Source: Bradyrhizobium diazoefficiens (lineage in GTDB: Bacteria; Pseudomonadota; Alphaproteobacteria; Rhizobiales; Xanthobacteraceae). From it: a DNA stretch of 64,000 bases. Below, piece after piece: positions 26,191-34,926 of the stretch. Made by a program: the position numbers and the translations under genes. The stretch lies in NCBI RefSeq assembly GCF_018129965.1, contig NZ_JAFCKW010000021.1:31086-95085 (forward strand). Direction: 5' to 3'. Below the pieces are notes generated by a model. It saw only the letters and a program-made list of their open reading frames with translations. It was not told the DNA's origin and did not search any database. Numbering within the stretch: the stretch's first letter is position 1; the number at the start of each line of letters is the position of its first letter.

Positions 26191-28179
26191 CTACCCGCCG
26201 TGGCAGCAACTACCACCGCCCTTCCCCTCGCCCGCGAGCACGCTGCGGCTGTTGCGGTCCGGCGGGATGTCGCCAGCCGCATTGGCCGCGAAGAACCCGG
26301 TCGGCTTGAGCATGAAGCCGGCATATTCGACCGGCATGATCGGAAAGTCCTCGGGCTTGCAGATGTGGGTGTGGCCGAAGGAGTGCCACACCACGATATC
26401 GGCATTCTCGATGTTGCGATTCTGCGCGGCGTAGCGCGGCAGTCCATCGCCGCCGGCGTGGACGTTGGGATAGTCGCCGCTCGCATACTTCTCGTCCTTG
26501 TCGAACGCCGTTACCCAGACGTGCTTTGTGGCAAAGCCGCCGCGCTTGCGGACATAGCTGCCTTCCTGCGCCAGCATCAGCGGACTGGGATTGACCACGA
26601 GCTTGTAGGCTGGCGCATTGCCGACGGAATTGGTCTCGTTGGGATTGCTGATCTTCCAGAACCGGCCGGTCTCGCCACTGGCGATCGCCGCCGCATCGCG
26701 TTCGCGCGCCAGCACGCGCGTCGTGGTGTCGAAGGCGTTGCCGTGGGGATTGTCGCGGCCCCAGGGCCGCGGCACGAATTCGTGCTCGGTAACGGTGTTG
26801 CCGCCGCCGTCGAGATCCATATGCATGCGCACGTTGAAGAAGTGCTGGTGGGTTGGCCCGCCCAGATTGTCGTCGACCATGCCGCCCCATTTGTAGCTCT
26901 CGCCTGATGGCACGGCGGCGGTCTGGATGATGCCGGTGAGCTTGGTCTCGAGCTGGATCGTGCCGTCCTGGTAGAGGTACCAGTAGAAGCCGTAATCGTA
27001 ATTGCCGACGGTGGCAAAGAACGAGATCACGAGGCGCCGCGAACGCCGCACCTCGAACAGGCCGTTGCGGAATTCGTAGTGTTTCCAGGCAATTCCGTAG
27101 TCTTCCTCATGCATGCAGATAGCGTTCTGCATGACAAAGGGCTCGCCCTTGGTGTCGGCGGCCGGCACGTCGAAATAATGGATGTTGCCGAGGCAGTCGC
27201 AGCCGAGCTCCAGCGCGTTGGCGAGCATGCCGAGCCCATATTCACCGGCGTCGAACGCCGACTTCCAGAAATGGTTCTCGGTCGGATCGGCGTAGGGCAC
27301 CACCATCTCGGTGACGCTGGCGCGATGGATCAGCGAGCGCTTGCGCTCACCGTCCTGGTAGGCGAGCTGATGCAGCACCAGGCCCTCGCGCGGCGTGAAG
27401 CCGACGCGAAAGCTCCATTTCTGCCACTCGACCTTCCAGCCGTCGACCTTGAAGCTGGCGCCCTCGGGCTGCTCGATGTGCAGCGGCTTGATGTCGGTGC
27501 GCGGGTTCTTGACCTCGTGCGCGCCGTAATTCCGCTTCTTGCGCGGGATCGGCACGATCGGATCTGCGTCCGTGAGGTCAATGACCTTGCCGGCGATCAG
27601 GTCGACGACGGCGACGACGCCCTCGATCGGGTGCGCATAGCCGTTGTCCTGCAGATGCTCGCGGAAAAAGCTGACGGCGCGGACGATGCGCGCGCCGCGC
27701 TCGAAAGCCATGTCGAAGAAGCCCGAGGAGAACGGATCGACCTGGACCAGTTCGATATCCTTGTCGGTCAGGCCGCGCCGAACCATCGCCGCGCGCCAGC
27801 CGGGATCGGCCTTGACCACGGCCTCGCACTTGAAGAATTCCTCCAGCATCACCGGCGGCTGCCCGTAGGGGGCCTCGCGGTTGGGGATGATCTTGCGCGC
27901 GACGATCTCGTTGCGGCCGAGGTCGACGATATGCTCGATCGCCTCGCCGGTGGCGATGTCCAGCGTGAGCGCGAACGCACGGCGTTCGATCCCGCCCGCG
28001 GCCAGCTCCTGCTTGGTCGGCTCTTCCAGCCGCACCGTGGGGAAGCGGCAGTCTTCCGGCGAGACCGCCGCCGCACGCACCAGCGTACAGGTGGCCGTGA
28101 TCTCCTCGGCGGTCAGCGGATCCAATGGATGCGGCGTCGCGGATTGCGCCTTCGATTTGGCATTGACGGTGTCGAGCAT
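26191..28179 (-). CDS. Copper-containing primary amine oxidase
   Basis: The enzyme oxidises primary amines to aldehydes with release of ammonia and H2O2. The 662-aa protein has the topaquinone-forming motif N-Y-D (TVGNYDYGFYWY), the copper His pair HQHFFNVRMHMD and a third His near the C-terminus (WHSFGHTH). The N-terminal part contains two small domains (N2/N3). There is no signal peptide, unlike periplasmic E. coli TynA, so a cytosolic (arylethylamine/histamine oxidase-like) location is likely. It starts 15 bases after a serine hydrolase gene, with an AraC-type regulator divergent upstream. Confidence 0.92.
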   Translation of the reverse strand: MLDTVNAKSKAQSATPHPLDPLTAEEITATCTLVRAAAVSPEDCRFPTVRLEEPTKQELAAGGIERRAFALTLDIATGEAIEHIVDLGRNEIVARKIIPNREAPYGQPPVMLEEFFKCEAVVKADPGWRAAMVRRGLTDKDIELVQVDPFSSGFFDMAFERGARIVRAVSFFREHLQDNGYAHPIEGVVAVVDLIAGKVIDLTDADPIVPIPRKKRNYGAHEVKNPRTDIKPLHIEQPEGASFKVDGWKVEWQKWSFRVGFTPREGLVLHQLAYQDGERKRSLIHRASVTEMVVPYADPTENHFWKSAFDAGEYGLGMLANALELGCDCLGNIHYFDVPAADTKGEPFVMQNAICMHEEDYGIAWKHYEFRNGLFEVRRSRRLVISFFATVGNYDYGFYWYLYQDGTIQLETKLTGIIQTAAVPSGESYKWGGMVDDNLGGPTHQHFFNVRMHMDLDGGGNTVTEHEFVPRPWGRDNPHGNAFDTTTRVLARERDAAAIASGETGRFWKISNPNETNSVGNAPAYKLVVNPSPLMLAQEGSYVRKRGGFATKHVWVTAFDKDEKYASGDYPNVHAGGDGLPRYAAQNRNIENADIVVWHSFGHTHICKPEDFPIMPVEYAGFMLKPTGFFAANAAGDIPPDRNSRSVLAGEGKGGGSCCHGG

Positions 28180-28194
28180 GATGATGTCCGGAGT

Positions 28195-29391
28195 TCAGCG
28201 CGAAGCGAGATGCGCGGTGATGGCGCGGAAGGCGGCGAGCCAGCGATGGTCGAGCGGAATGTCCATCGCCTTGGGCTGGGTCGCGAGCTTGACGATGACG
28301 GTGTCGGTGGCCGGATCGATGTAGAGCCACTGGCCGTGGATGCCGATCGCCGCGAGGTCATTGCGCGACGGGTCGATCGTGTACCATTTGCTGCGGTAGC
28401 GGGCGCCCGGGAAGATCTCGGCGAGGTCGCCGTCGGTCCAGGCCTGCGGATCGCCGTTCTCGTGGATGTCGTCGATCCACCAGCCCGGCACCACCTGCCG
28501 TCCCTCGACCACGCCGCGATTGCGGATCATCTCGCCGAACCGCAGCAGGTCGCGCGCGGTGACAGAGAGACCGCCGGCAATGCGGCCCATGCCGTGGCTG
28601 TCGAGCGTCATGGAGCCGTCCTCCTCCGCGCCCAGCGGCTGCCAGAGATAGTCGGAGAGGATGCGCGGATAGGGCATGCCGCAGGCGCGTTCATAGACCC
28701 AACCGAGAACCTCCGTATTGGTCGAGACGTAGTGGAAGACCTTGCCATGCGGCTTGCCGGTGCCGCGCAGCGTGGTGAGGTAGCTGCGCTGGTTGCCGGG
28801 CTCGACGCCCGGGGGCGGCACGTCCCAGCCCGAGGAGAAGCGATAACGCGCGACGTCGCCGGCCGGATCCTCGTAATCCTCCTCGAACTGGATCGCGACG
28901 GCCATGTCGAGGACGTTGCGAACGGTGCAGCTGCCGTAGACCGAGCTCTCCAGCTCCGGCACGTAGCGCACCACCCTCGCCTCGGGATCGAGCAGCCCGC
29001 GGGCTGCGAGCACGCCGCCGAGCGTGCCGGCGACCGACTTGCTGATCGAGCAGATCAGGTGCGGCGTGGTCACGCTCATGCCGTCGCCGTACCATTCGTG
29101 GACCAGCGTGCCCCGGTGCATGACGAGGAGCGCGTCGCCGAAAGTCTCGCGCAGCGTCGCCTCGATCGTGGTCGGCTGGCCGGCGGGCGCAGCGAAGCCG
29201 AGCTTCTGAAGATCGTGCGGCGCAGTCGGTATGGGCGTCGGATGCGCCGAGCGGCGGACCTCGGCGGTCGGCAGCACTTCGCGGGTGTGGGTAAAGCCCC
29301 AGCGGATCGCGGGAAAGCTGCGCCAATTGGCGCGGGTCACCTGGGCCTCCGGCGCGGGCGGGCTGCCGCGCATGATCTCGGTCGGTCGCAT
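28195..29391 (-). CDS. Serine hydrolase, class C beta-lactamase/NylB-like
   Basis: The 398-aa protein has the active-site SxxK (SISK in ICSISKSVAG) and the Tyr motif YVS (FHYVSTNTEVLGWVYE), with a late HGQWL in place of KTG. This is the pattern of 6-aminohexanoate-oligomer hydrolases and class C-like esterases or amidases. No signal peptide is present. I chose the ATG at 29391 because GGAGG lies seven bases upstream; the frame up to 29502 adds non-family sequence. It is the first gene of an operon with the amine oxidase, so it may release the amine from an amide or ester (inference). Confidence 0.86.
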   Translation of the reverse strand: MRPTEIMRGSPPAPEAQVTRANWRSFPAIRWGFTHTREVLPTAEVRRSAHPTPIPTAPHDLQKLGFAAPAGQPTTIEATLRETFGDALLVMHRGTLVHEWYGDGMSVTTPHLICSISKSVAGTLGGVLAARGLLDPEARVVRYVPELESSVYGSCTVRNVLDMAVAIQFEEDYEDPAGDVARYRFSSGWDVPPPGVEPGNQRSYLTTLRGTGKPHGKVFHYVSTNTEVLGWVYERACGMPYPRILSDYLWQPLGAEEDGSMTLDSHGMGRIAGGLSVTARDLLRFGEMIRNRGVVEGRQVVPGWWIDDIHENGDPQAWTDGDLAEIFPGARYRSKWYTIDPSRNDLAAIGIHGQWLYIDPATDTVIVKLATQPKAMDIPLDHRWLAAFRAITAHLASR

Positions 29392-29480
29392 CTGGATCCT
29401 CCGCGAAGCACGGTCCCAACCCCGGTGTCGGGAACGGCAAGGAAGCCTGCACCACGGCGCCCTCCCGGCGTTATCGAGAT

Positions 29481-29498
29481 CCAGCAATATTTTGCTGG
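29481..29498. promoter_or_regulatory. Palindrome between serine hydrolase/amine oxidase operon and AraC gene
   Basis: CCAGCAA (29481-29487) and TTGCTGG (29492-29498) form a perfect 7-base inverted repeat around TATT. It lies in the 180-base divergent promoter region, 73 bases upstream of the AraC gene and 90 bases upstream of the hydrolase. It is a good candidate operator; AraC proteins usually bind direct repeats, so a second regulator or a stem in the leader is also possible. Confidence 0.45.
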
Positions 29499-29570
29499 AC
29501 ACCGCGTAGGGCCGTGTCAGTCTGGCGTGGTTCTTGCCTGTGCTGGGCGCTCAGATTCTGACGTGCTGTC

Positions 29571-30560
29571 ATGGCCTTAAGCGCAATTCTTCCGATTCAA
29601 GACTCGGCTGTCAGCCTGTTTCAGGCCGATAGCGCGGATGTCGACGAGCATTGCGCCTCGCTCGGCCGCTGGCGGCTGAGCTACGACCAGATCAGCGCCG
29701 GCGCCTTCCGGGGCAGTTTCACCCAGCTCTCCTTGCCCCGCCTCGAAGTGTTCCGCGAGATCACCAGCCAGCAGGTCCGCCAGTACGGCCAGCTCGGTGA
29801 CGACAGCTTTGCCATCGGCCTGCCCTGGCACGGCGATGGCGAGGTCAATTGCAACGGCGCCGGCGTTGCGGGCGCCCAGGTCATCGCGTGCATCGACGCC
29901 GAGGTCGACATGTGCACGCCGAAGGCCTTCGAGTTGCGCGGCGTCGTCGCCAGCGCGGCGCTGATCGGTGAAATCGCGGCCAGCCTCGACATCGAACTGC
30001 CGCGTGCGGTCTGGCATCAGATGCGGGCGATCGAGATGGCCGCAGCGCCGGTTGCCCGGCTGCGCGCTCATCTGGTCGCGGTTCAGGAGACCATCGCGAT
30101 CAGCCCTGTGCACTTCAACGACCCGGCCGTCCGACAGGCGCTGGAAGACGCCCTCCTCGTCGAGATCATGCTCATGCTGCCGACGGCACGGCCCAGCGAC
30201 CACGGTCGCAGCTCGGCGGCCCGCAGGCGCACCGTCGATCGCGCCCGCGAACTGATGCACGGCAGCGGAGATCGTTCGCTGTCGATTCTGCAGGTCTGCA
30301 AAGCGGTCGGCGCGAGCCCGCGCAAGCTCGGCTATTGCTTTCAGGAGGTCGTGGGTACGAGCCCGATGCATTATTGGCGCGCGATGCGCCTGAACCGGGC
30401 GCGTCGCGACCTGAAGCGCGCCGGCGGCACCGAATGTTCCGTCTACGACGTCGCCGTGCAGCACGGCTTCTGGCATTTCAGCCAGTTCTCGCGCGACTAC
30501 AAGCGCCACTTCTCCGAGCTGCCCTCGGAGACATTGCGGCGCGCAAGGCTCCGAGCCTGA
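29571..30560 (+). CDS. AraC-family transcriptional regulator
   Basis: The 329-aa protein has an N-terminal ligand/oligomerisation region and a C-terminal AraC DNA-binding domain at about residues 225-325. The latter has two helix-turn-helix units (LSILQVCKAVGASPRKLGYCF and VYDVAVQHGFWHFSQFSRDY) ending FSELPSETLRRAR. The layout resembles the EutR/FeaR-like group. It is divergent from the serine hydrolase-amine oxidase operon, which makes it the likely activator of that operon, parallel to FeaR control of tynA in E. coli (inference). Confidence 0.88.
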   Translation: MALSAILPIQDSAVSLFQADSADVDEHCASLGRWRLSYDQISAGAFRGSFTQLSLPRLEVFREITSQQVRQYGQLGDDSFAIGLPWHGDGEVNCNGAGVAGAQVIACIDAEVDMCTPKAFELRGVVASAALIGEIAASLDIELPRAVWHQMRAIEMAAAPVARLRAHLVAVQETIAISPVHFNDPAVRQALEDALLVEIMLMLPTARPSDHGRSSAARRRTVDRARELMHGSGDRSLSILQVCKAVGASPRKLGYCFQEVVGTSPMHYWRAMRLNRARRDLKRAGGTECSVYDVAVQHGFWHFSQFSRDYKRHFSELPSETLRRARLRA

Positions 30561-30575
30561 CGCGCGCCGCTCGCC

Positions 30576-31349
30576 TTACCAGGTCGGCAAATACGTCCCC
30601 TTGAAGCGCGTTTCCAGGAATGCCTTCACCTGGTCGGAGTGATAGGCCTCGATCAGCTGCTTGACCCAGGGCTTGTCCTTGTCTTCCTCGCGGACGGCCA
30701 GAATATTCACCCAGGGTCCGTCAGGATTCTCGCGGGCGATCGCGTCGGTCGCCGGATTGAGGCCGGCCTGCACCGCGTAATTGTTGTTGATCGAGACGAC
30801 ATCGACGTCCTGCAGCGCGCGCGGGAGCTGGGCGGCGTCAAGCTCGATGAAGCGGAGCTTCTTCGGGTTGTCGGTGATATCGGCGACCGTCGAGGAGACG
30901 TTGTTCGCGTCCTTGAGCTTGATCACGCCGTGCAACGCCAAAATCATCAGGCCGCGCGCGCCGTTGGAGGGATCGTTGGCGATGGCGACGCGAGCGCCTT
31001 CGGGCAGATCGGCGAGCGTCTTGTATTTTTGCGAATAGACACCCTGCGGCGAGCCGATCGTGTTGGCGACCTTGACGATCTTCCAGCCGGTCTTGGCGAT
31101 CTGGTTCTTCAGGTATGGCTCGTGCTGGAACGAATTGGCCTCGATGTCCTTCAGCGCCAGCGCCTGGTTCGGGATCACGTAGTCGGTGAACTCGACCACC
31201 TTGATGTCGAGGCCGCGCTCGGCGCCGACCTTCTTCACGACGTCCATGATCTCGGCATGCGGGCCGGCGGTCACGCCGACACGAATGGTCTCGGCGTGAG
31301 TCGTGGTCGCAAGCAAGACTGCAGCCGCAAGGGTTGCCAGGAAACGCAT
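30576..31349 (-). CDS. metQ: Methionine-type ABC transporter substrate-binding protein (NlpA/MetQ)
   Basis: This is the binding component of a MetNIQ-type importer. The 257-aa protein has a signal peptide cleaved after THA with no lipobox Cys, so it is soluble in the periplasm. Family motifs IRVGVTAGPHAEIMD, EANSFQHEPYL, VAIANDPSNGARGL and the C-terminal FKGTYLPTW are present. It is encoded after metI with 29 bases between them. D- or L-methionine is the family ligand; other sulfur compounds are possible. Confidence 0.92.
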   Translation of the reverse strand: MRFLATLAAAVLLATTTHAETIRVGVTAGPHAEIMDVVKKVGAERGLDIKVVEFTDYVIPNQALALKDIEANSFQHEPYLKNQIAKTGWKIVKVANTIGSPQGVYSQKYKTLADLPEGARVAIANDPSNGARGLMILALHGVIKLKDANNVSSTVADITDNPKKLRFIELDAAQLPRALQDVDVVSINNNYAVQAGLNPATDAIARENPDGPWVNILAVREEDKDKPWVKQLIEAYHSDQVKAFLETRFKGTYLPTW

Positions 31350-31378
31350 CGATATCTCCAGTTTCGAATCGAGTTGGT

Positions 31379-32044
31379 TTAGCGGTGCCGCAGCCGCCGG
31401 TTGACCCGGCGCGCCAGATAGTCGCCCGCGCTCTGCACGAGCTGCACCAGCGCGATCAGCACGACCACGACGGCCAGCATCATTTCCGGCATGAAACGCT
31501 GGTAGCCGTAGCGGATGCCGAGATCGCCAAGGCCGCCGCCGCCGACGGCGCCGACCATCGCGGAATAGCCGAGCAGGCTGACCACCGCGAGCGTCAGGGC
31601 CAGAACCAGCCCGGGCAGCGCCTCGGGGATCAGCACCTTGAGCACGATCTGCATCGGCGAGGCCCCGAACGAGGACGCCGTTTCGATCAGGCCGCCGTCG
31701 ACCTCACGGATCGCGGCCTCGACCAGGCGCGCGATGAACGGCGTCGACGCGATGACCAGCGGCACGATCGCCGCGGTCGAGCCGATCGAGGTGCCGGCAA
31801 TCAGCCGGGTGAACGGGATGATGGCGACGACCAGGATGATGAAGGGCGTCGAGCGCGTCGCGTTGACGACGATGCCGAGCACGCGATTGACGGCGGGCGC
31901 CGAGAACAGCTCGCCCTTCCGGCTGGTCGCGAGGAAGACACCGAGCGGCAGGCCGAAGCTGGTGCCGAGCAGCGCTGCGATCCCGACCATGTACAGGCTT
32001 TCGCCGGTGGCCTGGACGATCAGGTTGATGAGTTCAGGCGACAT
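31379..32044 (-). CDS. metI: Methionine-type ABC transporter permease
   Basis: The 221-aa inner-membrane protein has five predicted membrane segments and the EAA coupling loop (EAAIREVDGGLIETASSFGAS). It ends with GDYLARRVNRRLRHR. Its start overlaps the metN stop by about 11 bases, so the two are translationally coupled. MetI subunits dimerise and dock onto MetN. Confidence 0.93.
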   Translation of the reverse strand: MSPELINLIVQATGESLYMVGIAALLGTSFGLPLGVFLATSRKGELFSAPAVNRVLGIVVNATRSTPFIILVVAIIPFTRLIAGTSIGSTAAIVPLVIASTPFIARLVEAAIREVDGGLIETASSFGASPMQIVLKVLIPEALPGLVLALTLAVVSLLGYSAMVGAVGGGGLGDLGIRYGYQRFMPEMMLAVVVVLIALVQLVQSAGDYLARRVNRRLRHR

Positions 32045-33185
32045 AGCCGAGACGCTCCGCCAAGACTTGATATTGAGAGAGCCAGGCGAGCGTCCGCGTC
32101 ACCGCGTCATCGCCGCCGGACGTGCCAAGGGGAATGCCGAGCACCAGCGAGCCGACATGCTGGCCGCCGATCTCGTCGATGCGGGCTGACAGCAGCGCCA
32201 CGTCGAGGCCGAGTTCGCGCGCGAGCCGCGCCACCAGCGTGTCGCCGGCCCCTGCCCCGCGGACCTGGACGCGGATCACGGCCTGTCCGCCCGCAGGCGG
32301 CTCCGCGACGATCCGGCTCTGCAGCGAGACCGGCAGGCTGTCGCCGATCGCCTCGGCGAGGAAGGATTGCGTGATCGGATGCTTCGGGTGGGTGAAGATG
32401 TCGGCGACATGGCCGCTCTCGACGACGTGGCCTGCGTCCAGCACCACCACGTCCTTGGCGAGCTGGCGTACCACGGACATTTCGTGGGTGATCAGCACGA
32501 TGGTCACCCCGAGCTCGCGATTGATATTCGCAAGCAGGTCGAGGATCGCGCGCGTGGTCTGCGGGTCGAGCGCCGAGGTGGCCTCGTCCGACAGCAGCAC
32601 GCTGGGACGGGTGGCGAGCGCACGGGCGATGCCGACGCGCTGCTTCTGGCCGCCGGACAGTTCCGACGGATAGCGGTCGTGCTTGTCGGCGATGCCGACC
32701 AGCGCGAGCAGTTCTGCCACGCGGGCCTTGATGTCGGCCCTGGCCCAGCCGGCGATCTCCAGCGGCAGTGCGATGTTGTCGGCCGCGGTGCGCGACGACA
32801 GCAGGTTGAAGTGCTGGAAGATCATGCCGATCGAGCGCTGCGCCAGCCGCAATTCGCGGCCCGCCAGCGCGGAGATCTCTCTGTCATCGACGATGACGCG
32901 ACCCGTGCTCGGCTTTTCCAGCCCGTTGATGAGCCGGACCAGGCTCGACTTGCCGGCGCCGGAGCGGCCGATCACACCCGTGATCGACCCGCGCGGAATC
33001 GCAAAATCGATATCCTGCAGTGCGTTGACGCCGGGCTTGCCGCGATAGGCCGGATAGGTCTTCGAGATGGCTTCGAAGCGGACCATGGCGTTCGCTTTGG
33101 CGGCGGCGGATGAAATCGCTTCGAACGTTTCGAGAGGTTCTCCGATCGCAAGCGATTGGTGGGCGTTCATCAAGGCGGCCTTCAT
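32034..33185 (-). CDS. metN: Methionine-type ABC transporter ATP-binding protein
   Basis: The 383-aa ATPase has Walker A GRSGAGKSS, signature LSGGQKQRVGIARAL, Walker B PSVLLSDEATSALD and switch His in LITHEMSV. The C-terminal 80 residues form the NIL (ACT-like) domain, which in MetN senses methionine for trans-inhibition. An unusual leader of about 33 residues precedes the family start MVRFEAISKTY; the true start may be at 33170, which has AAGG upstream. I see no SAM-II riboswitch in the leader. Confidence 0.93.
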   Translation of the reverse strand: MKAALMNAHQSLAIGEPLETFEAISSAAAKANAMVRFEAISKTYPAYRGKPGVNALQDIDFAIPRGSITGVIGRSGAGKSSLVRLINGLEKPSTGRVIVDDREISALAGRELRLAQRSIGMIFQHFNLLSSRTAADNIALPLEIAGWARADIKARVAELLALVGIADKHDRYPSELSGGQKQRVGIARALATRPSVLLSDEATSALDPQTTRAILDLLANINRELGVTIVLITHEMSVVRQLAKDVVVLDAGHVVESGHVADIFTHPKHPITQSFLAEAIGDSLPVSLQSRIVAEPPAGGQAVIRVQVRGAGAGDTLVARLARELGLDVALLSARIDEIGGQHVGSLVLGIPLGTSGGDDAVTRTLAWLSQYQVLAERLGYVA

Positions 33186-33412
33186 GCATCATCAATCGTG
33201 GCCCGCCCGCCGGAGGCGACCTGAGCCGGGTCGCACTGTGCGACAGGACAACAATACTGCGCGGCAATAGGCGCTGCACTGCAGCACACACCATCGCTTT
33301 TTCACGTCTTTCTTGCAATTTCAGATATTTGCAGGGAGTTGGATGAAGTTTTTCATAGGCCCTGCTGTAGAAGAATATTCTTCTTCCGGGCGGTATCGGC
33401 CTCCGGCCGGAC

Positions 33413-34888
33413 TCACCGAACCATCTGCAACCACGGCAGCACGATCACCAGCAGGCCGGCGAAATACAGCAGTCCGAAGATCAGCCCAAAGCCCCAGAAC
33501 TGGCCTTTGCCGATATAGCCGCTGCCGAAATACATCGGGGCCGGCCCCGTGGCGTAAGGCGAGATCACGCCCATCAGACCGAGCGAGTACATGCAGAGCA
33601 TGGCGAGCGTCGTGACCGGCAGGTCGGGGATGCCGGATCCGACCGCCAGCACCACCGGAAGCACGGCGGCCGCATGCGAAGTGATGCTCGAGAAGAAATA
33701 GTGGATCCAGAAGAACAGCGCGACCAGAAGGATCATCGCCGTCGACGGCGACAGCCCCACGAGGGGTTTGGCGAATTCGGTCGCAAACCATTTGATGAAG
33801 CCGATCTCGTTCAGGCCCGAGGCCAGCGTCAACAACGAGGTGAAATAGAAGAACACCTCCCAGGCGCTCTTCTCGCTGACGATATCGGCAAATTCGATCA
33901 CGCCCGTCACCAGCATCAGAGAAATCACGATGAAGACGACGGTTGTGGCATTGATGAAGTTCGAGCCCAGCAGAGGCACGTGGATGTCCGGGCTGGAGCC
34001 CGCGATCCACAGGAACATCGCCAGCAGGATCAGCGCCAGCATGATCCCTTCGTTGCGCGACATCGGGCCCATGCTGGCGAGTTCTTTCGCCGCCCAATCG
34101 GAGATTTCCGGGCTGCGCGTTACTTCGGGTCGGCAGATCGCGTAGCTGAGCAGTGGAACGAGGATCATCAGCAAGAGGCCGAGCGGCGCGAAGCCGACGA
34201 ACCACTGGCCCCAGCTCACGTCGACGCCGACGGTCTTCTTGGCGATCGCAAGCGCGGCGGCGTTCGGGGCCAGCGCGGTGAAGAACAGCGAGCTGGTCAC
34301 CGCGGTTGCTGCAAACGCCGTCCACATCACGTAGGTGCCGATCTTGCCGGCGGTCGGTCCGGGCTCGGAGCCGTAGATGCGCGGAATGTTGCTGATGATG
34401 GGGTAGACGATGCCGCCGCTGCGCGCGGTGTTCGACGGCGTTGCGGGCGCCAGCAGGAAGTCCGACATCGCGACCGCATAGCCGAGCCCGAGCGTGTTGC
34501 GCCCGAGCTTCTGCACCAGCACCAGCGCGATGCGCCGGCCGAGCTGGCTCTTGCGATAGCCGATCGAGAACACGAAGGCACCGACGATCAGCCATACCGT
34601 GCTCTCGGCAAATCCGCCCAGCATCCAGCGCAGCGATTTGTTGGGATCAGGATCGATATAGCCGCCGACGCCGGCGACCGTGAGGCCGATCAGGCCGACC
34701 GCGCCGACCGGCATCGATTCCAGGATGAGCCCGGTGATGACGGCCGCGAACACGGCAAAATAGTGCCATTGGTTGACGTTGAGTCCCGTCGGCACCGGCC
34801 ACAGATAGATCGCCAGCCACACCAAGAGCGGCGCGATCAGCTTCCAGCGAACCCCTTGTCCTTCAGGCGCCTGCGAACTGGCGGCCAT
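33413..34888 (-). CDS. DASS (SLC13)-family anion permease
   Basis: The 491-aa inner-membrane protein has about 12 membrane segments and the DASS motifs MSDFLLAPATPSNTARSGGI (first substrate-binding SNT) and FFSSITSHAAAVLPVVLAVG. It resembles the bacterial and plastid dicarboxylate group (2-oxoglutarate/malate translocator, CitT/TtdT). The frame extends upstream to 35185, but the ATG at 34888 matches the family start. It is followed by no gene on its strand and preceded by the enoyl-CoA hydratase, 38 bases away, so they may share a transcript. Confidence 0.9.
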   Translation of the reverse strand: MAASSQAPEGQGVRWKLIAPLLVWLAIYLWPVPTGLNVNQWHYFAVFAAVITGLILESMPVGAVGLIGLTVAGVGGYIDPDPNKSLRWMLGGFAESTVWLIVGAFVFSIGYRKSQLGRRIALVLVQKLGRNTLGLGYAVAMSDFLLAPATPSNTARSGGIVYPIISNIPRIYGSEPGPTAGKIGTYVMWTAFAATAVTSSLFFTALAPNAAALAIAKKTVGVDVSWGQWFVGFAPLGLLLMILVPLLSYAICRPEVTRSPEISDWAAKELASMGPMSRNEGIMLALILLAMFLWIAGSSPDIHVPLLGSNFINATTVVFIVISLMLVTGVIEFADIVSEKSAWEVFFYFTSLLTLASGLNEIGFIKWFATEFAKPLVGLSPSTAMILLVALFFWIHYFFSSITSHAAAVLPVVLAVGSGIPDLPVTTLAMLCMYSLGLMGVISPYATGPAPMYFGSGYIGKGQFWGFGLIFGLLYFAGLLVIVLPWLQMVR

Positions 34889-34926
34889 CGATTCTCCCCC
34901 CAAATGTTCTTGTGATGCCGGGCGGT

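Noticed and set aside
27079..29580. An 833-codon plus-strand frame
   Set aside because: It is antisense to the amine oxidase and serine hydrolase genes.
33186..33412. Possible SAM riboswitch upstream of metN
   Set aside because: I could not find the SAM-II conserved blocks in the leader; only a short palindrome GCTGCACTGCAGC at 33273-33285.
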